Positions 58,985 through 64,000 of a DNA stretch of 64,000 nt are shown here, piece by piece. Numbering within the stretch: position 1 is the first letter of the stretch; each line of letters starts with the position of its first letter. Position numbers and translations under genes: made by a program. Under the pieces are notes generated by a model. It was not told the DNA's origin. It did not search any database and saw only the letters and a program-made list of their open reading frames with translations. The stretch lies in the NCBI RefSeq assembly GCF_904849725.1, contig NC_058520.1, positions 319,435,186 to 319,499,185 of the forward strand. The letters run 5' to 3'. The stretch is from Hordeum vulgare subsp. vulgare. Taxonomy: Eukaryota; Streptophyta; Magnoliopsida; Poales; Poaceae.

Positions 58985-60806
58985 TGATGGGGAACGTCGC
59001 ATGGGAAACAAAAAATTTCCTACGCGCACGAAGACCTATCATGGTGATGTCCATCTATGAGAGGGGTTTTCCGATATACGTACCTTTGTAGATCGCACAG
59101 CAGAAGCGTTAGTGAACGCGGTTCATGTAGTGGAATGTCCTCATGTCCCTCGATCCGCCCCGCGAACCGTCCCACGAACCGTCCCGCGATCCGTCCCACG
59201 ATCTAGTGCCGAACGGACGGCACCTCCGCGTTCAACACACGTACAGCTAGACGATGATCTCGGCCTTCTTGATCCAGCAAGAGAGACGGAGATGTAGATG
59301 AGTTCTCCGGCACCGTGATGGCGCTCCGGAGGTTGGTGGTGATCTAATCTCAGCAGGGCTCCGCCCGAGCTCCGGAGAAACGCGATCTAGAGGTAAAACC
59401 GTGGAGGTATGTGGTCGGGCTGCCTTGGCAAAAGTTGTCTCAAATCAGCCCTAATAGCTCCATATATATAGGAGGAGGGGAGGGGAGGCTTGACTTGAGG
59501 CTCAAGGAGCCCCAAGGGCTGCGCCACCAAGGGAGGAGGAGTCTTCCTCCAATCCTAGTCCAACTAGGATTGGAAGGTGGAATCCTTCTGTCTTTTCCCA
59601 CCTTTCTTTTTTTTCTTTCTCTTCTTTTGGTTTTTCTTCCTCTCTTGCGCAAGACAGCCTTGGACTGACCCCACCTACTTGGCACGCCACCCCCAAGGTC
59701 CTTGGGCCCTCCCGGGTGGGTGGTCCCCCTCCCGGTGAAGATCCGGAACCCATTCGTCATTCCCGGTACATTACCGGGAATGCCCGAAAACCTTCCGGTA
59801 ACCAAATGAAGTCATCCTATATAGGAATCTTCGTTTCGGGACAATTCCGGAAACCCTCGTGACGTCCGTGATCTCATCCGGGAGTCCGAACAACATTCGG
59901 TCACCAACCATATAACTAAAATACGCATAAAACAACGCCGAACCTTAAGTGTGCAGACCCTGCGGGTTCGAGAACTATGTAGACATGACCCGAGTGACTC
60001 CTCGGTCAATATCCAATAGCGGGACCTGGATGCCCATATTGGATCCCACATATTCTACGAAGATCTTATCATTTGAACCTCAGTGCCAACGATTCATATA
60101 ACCCCGTATGTCATTCCCTTTGTCCTTCGGTATGTTACTTGCCCGAGATTCGATCGTCAGTATGCGCATACCTATTTCAATCTCGTTTACCGGCAAGTCT
60201 CTTTACTCGTTCCATAATACAAGATCTCGCAACTTACACTAAGTCACATTGCTTGCAAGGCTTGTGTGTGATGTTGTATTACCTAGTGGGCCCCGAGATA
60301 CCTCTCCGTCACACGGAGTGACAAATCCCAGTCTCGATCCATACTAACTCAACGAACACCTTCGGAGATAACTCTAGAGCATCTTTATAGTCACCCAGTT
60401 ATGTTGCGACGTTTGATACACACAAAGCATTCCTCCGGTGTCAGTGAGTTATATGATCTCATGGTCATAGGAACAAATACGTGACACGCAGAAAACAGTA
60501 GCTACAAAATGACACGATCAACATGCTATGTTTATTAGTTTGGGTCTAGTCCATCACATGATTCTCCTAATGATGTGATCCCGTTATCAAGTGACAACAC
60601 TTGCCTATGGTCAGGAAACCTTGACCATCTTTGATCAACGAGCTAGGCAACTAGAGGCTTACTAGGGACAGTGTTTTTGTCTATGTATCCACACATGCAC
60701 TGTGTTTCCAATCAATACAATTATAGCATGGATAATAAACGATTATCATGAACAAAGAAATATAATAATAACTAATTATTATTTCCTCTAGGGCATATTT
60801 CCAACA
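58985..60806 (-). repeat. BARE/WIS/Angela-type LTR, 1822 bases
   Basis: On the minus strand it begins TGTTGGAAATATGCCCTAG and ends GACGTTCCCCATCA, the size and ends of a BARE-1/WIS/Angela LTR. A TATA candidate (ATATATATA) lies at 59462-59470. Uniquely, the pol 3' end with polypurine tract (AAGTGGGAGAC) is on its right and the 5' leader and gag are on its left. Confidence 0.9.
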
Positions 60807-60829
60807 GTCTCCCACTTGTACTAGAGTCA

Positions 60830-63800
60830 ATAATCTAGTTCACATCACCATGTGATTTCAACGAATCCAACACCCATATAGTTCTGGGGTCTGATCATGT
60901 CTTGCTTGTGAGAGAGGTTTTAGTCAACGGTTCTGAAACTTTCAGATCTGTGTGTTCTTTACAAACCTTTATGTCATCTTATAGATGCTGCTACTATGTG
61001 CTATTCGGAAATACTCCAAACATCTACTCTACTGTACGTATCCGTTTCACTACTCATAGTTATTCGGATTAGTGTTAAAGCTTGCATCGACGTAACCCTT
61101 TACGACGAACTCTTTAACCACCTCCATAATCGAGAAAAATTCGTTAGTCCATCAGTTACTAAGGATAAATTTTGACCGCTGCTAGTGATTCAATCATGGA
61201 TCACTTTCTGTACCTCTCAACAGACTTTGAGTCAAGGCACACATCAGGTGCGGTACCCAGCATGGCATACTTCAGATTCTACGGCCAAGGCATAGAAGAC
61301 GACCTTTGTCTATTCTCTTTATTCTGCCGGGGTCGGGTTTTGAGTCTTACTCAAATTCACACCTTACAACGCAACCAAGAACTCCTTTGCTGATCTATTT
61401 TGAGCTCCTTCAAAAACTTTTCAAGGCATGCGCCTTGTTGAAACTTCTATTAAGCGCTTTCGATCTATCTCCATAGATCTTTGATGCTCAACGTTCAAGT
61501 AGCGCAATCCAGGTATTCCTTTGAAAAACTCCTTTCAAACAACCTTGTATGATTTACGGAAATTCTACATTACTTCTGATCCACAATATGCCAACCACAT
61601 ATACTTATCAGAAATTCTATAGTGCTCCCACTCACTTCTTTGGAAATACAAGTTTCTCATAAACCTTGTACAAACCCAAAATCTTTGATCATCTCATCAA
61701 AGTGTATATTCCAACTCCGAGATGCTTGCACCAGTCCATTGAAGGATCGCTGGAGCTTGCATACTTGCTAGTATCTTTAGGTTCGACAAAACCTCCTGGT
61801 TGTATCACATACAATGTTTGCTCAAGGAAACCGTCGAGGAAACAATGTTTTGACATCCTATGTGCAATATTTCATAAATAATGCAGCAACTACTAACATA
61901 ATTCTAACAGACTTTTAGCATCGCTACGAGTGAGAAAGTCTCATCATAGTCAACTATTTGATCTTGTCGGAAACATCTTTGCGACAAGTCGAGCTTTTCT
62001 TAATAGTGACTTATCACCATCATCGTCTGTCTTCCTTTTAAAGATACATCTTTACTCAATAGTCTTACTACCATCAAGCAATTCTTCCAAAGTCTACACT
62101 TTGTTTTCATACATGGATTCTCTCTCGGATTTCATGGCTTCCAGCCATTTGTCGGAATCCGGGCCCACCATTGCTTTCTCCATAACTCGTAGGTTCACTG
62201 TTGCTCAACAACATGACCTCCAAGACAGGGTTACCATACCACTCTACAGTAGTACGCGACCTTGTCAACCTACGAGGCTTGTAGTAACTTGATCCGATGC
62301 TCGATGATCACCATCATCAGCTTTCACTTCAATTGGTGTAGGCGCCACAGGAACAACTTCCCGCGCCCTGCTACACACTGGTTGAAGTGATGGTTCAATA
62401 ACCTCATCAAGTTCTATCACCCTCCCACTCAATTCTTTCGATAGAAACCTTTCCTCAAGAAAGGATCCGTTTCTAGAAACAAACACTTTGCTTTCGGATC
62501 TGAGATAGGAGATGTACCCAACTGTTTTGGATATCCTATGAAGATGCATTTATCCGCTTTGGGTTCGAGCTTATCAGACTGAAACTTTTTCACATAAGTG
62601 TCGAAGCCCCAAACTTTCAAGAAACGACAGTTTAGATTTATCTAAACCTCAGTCTATACTGTGTCATCTCAACGGAAATACGCGGTGCCCTATTTAAAGT
62701 GAATGCAGTTGTCTCTAATGCATAACCCATAAACGATAGTGGTAATTCGATAAGATACATCATAGCATGCACCATACCAAATAGTGCGTGGCTATGATGT
62801 TCAGACACATCATCACACTATGATGTTCCAGGTGGCATGAACTGTGAAACAATTTCCATATTGTCGTAAATGCGTACCAAAACTCGTAACTCAGATATTC
62901 ATTTCTATGATCATATCGTAGACAGCTTATCCTCTTGTTACGACGAACTTCACTCCGAAACAGAATTGAACTTTTCAATATTTCAGACTTGTGATTCATT
63001 ATGTAAATACTCTTGTATCTACTCAAATCGTCATTGAAGTAAGAACATAATGATATCCACTGCGTGCCTCGACACCCATTGGACTGCATACATCAAAATG
63101 TATCACTTCCAACAAGTTACTATCTTGTTTCATCTCAATGAAAACAAGGCCTTGCTCATGTAGTATGATTTGCATGTCAGTAGTGATTCAAAATCAAGTG
63201 AGTATAAAGATCCATCAGCATGGAACCTCTTCATGCAATTTATACCAACATGACTCAAGCGGTAGTGCCACAACTAAGTGGTACTATCATCATTACCTCG
63301 TATCTTTTGGCACCAATATCATGAACATGTGTAACACTATGATCGAGATTCAATATACCATTGAAGGTGATTATTCAAGCAAATAGAGTAACCATTATTC
63401 CTTTTAAATGAATAATCGTATTGCAATAAACACGATCCAATCATGTTCATGCTTAACGTAAGCACCAAATAACAATTATTTAGGTTTAACACCAATCCCG
63501 ATGGTAGAGGGAGCGTGCGACGTTTGATCATATCAACCTTGGAAACACTTCCAACACGTATCGTCACCTCGCCTTTAGCTAGTCTCCGTTTATGCCATAG
63601 CTTTCATTTCGTGTTACTAATCACTTAGCAACCGAACCGGTATCCAATACCCTCGTGCTACTAGGAGTACTAGTAAAGTACACATCAACATCATGTATAT
63701 CAAATATACTTCTTTCGACTTTTACCAGCCTTCTTATCTACCAAGTATCTAGAGTTGCTCCGCCTCAGTGACCGTTCCCCTCATAACAGAAGCACTTAGT

Positions 63801-64000
63801 CACGGGCTTGGGTTTAATATGGGGTCTCTTCATTAGTGCAGCATCTGCTTTGCCGTTTCACGAAGTATCCCTTCTAGCCCTTGCGTTTATCGAAACTTAG
63901 TGGTTTTACTAACCATCAACCATTGATGCTCCTTCTTGATTTCTATTTTCACAGTGTCATACATCACAAATCTCTCAAGGATCATTGTATCTATCCTTGA
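60830..64000 (-). pseudogene. BARE/WIS/Angela-type Copia polyprotein (gag end to RNase H), decayed
   Basis: Right to left: gag end (63.8-64.0 kb); protease with intact VLDTGSVA at about 63627-63651; GAG-pre-integrase; integrase (62760-63089, NDDLSRYKSIYIMNHKSE and LRYDHRNEYLSYEF, where GG of the usual DRGGEY is lost); post-integrase VWGFDTYVKKF and KADKCIFIGYPK (62429-62620); RT from about 62260 leftward. At 61590-61601 the polymerase YVDD box reads YVVG, losing both aspartates. Stops and frameshifts are frequent in all domains. It continues beyond the window. The RNase H region next to the polypurine tract is barely recognisable. Confidence 0.8.

Overview
The window looks like intergenic DNA from a large grass genome of the Triticeae type (wheat, barley, rye or Aegilops). 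I found no intact host gene, no tRNA or rRNA gene, and no bacterial or viral operon. Almost every base can be assigned to a nest of transposable elements. The evidence is a CACTA DNA transposon end with GCCGTCTGCC-type subterminal repeats, LTR retrotransposons primed by initiator-Met and Asp tRNAs, a 1.8 kb BARE/WIS/Angela-type LTR, and paired LTRs with 5-bp target duplications. Family names come from memory and are tentative; boundaries were read by eye.

The backbone is one long-LTR Gypsy-type element, called C, on the + strand. Its 5' LTR begins left of the window, its internal region lies around 39.7-52.3 kb, and its 4.7 kb 3' LTR spans 52285-56983. The 5' LTR of C was split three times: by a CACTA element (1-2985), by element A (3598-25269, a relative with a roughly 4 kb LTR), and by element D (31359-39698, minus strand). 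A is itself split by B (4783-about 7550, with a PF04195-type gene), by H (9423-19175, a minus-strand Gypsy with gag, protease, RNase H and damaged RT and integrase), and by I (about 20230-22929, a truncated minus-strand Copia). D contains F (35683-37317, one LTR plus a stub of leader). The internal region of C holds G (41975-50679, a minus-strand element with gag and protease remnants only).

Between 25.9 and 33.5 kb, a 3.75 kb block made of the end of LTR C, one LTR of D and about 0.6 kb of D interior is tandemly duplicated. Its junction carries a short inverted insert. To the right of C, 56984-57298 is a second copy of the 3' internal part of C. From 57299 to the end lies a minus-strand BARE/WIS/Angela-type Copia whose single LTR (58985-60806) has internal sequence on both sides.

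The genes do not form a pathway. Each is a decayed gag, protease, integrase, reverse transcriptase or transposon-associated gene. Frameshifts, stops or catalytic-site losses were seen in nearly all of them. The main interest is rearrangement history: the 3' LTR of C supplies empty sites for several insertions seen in its 5' LTR, so the nesting order can be read inside this window.
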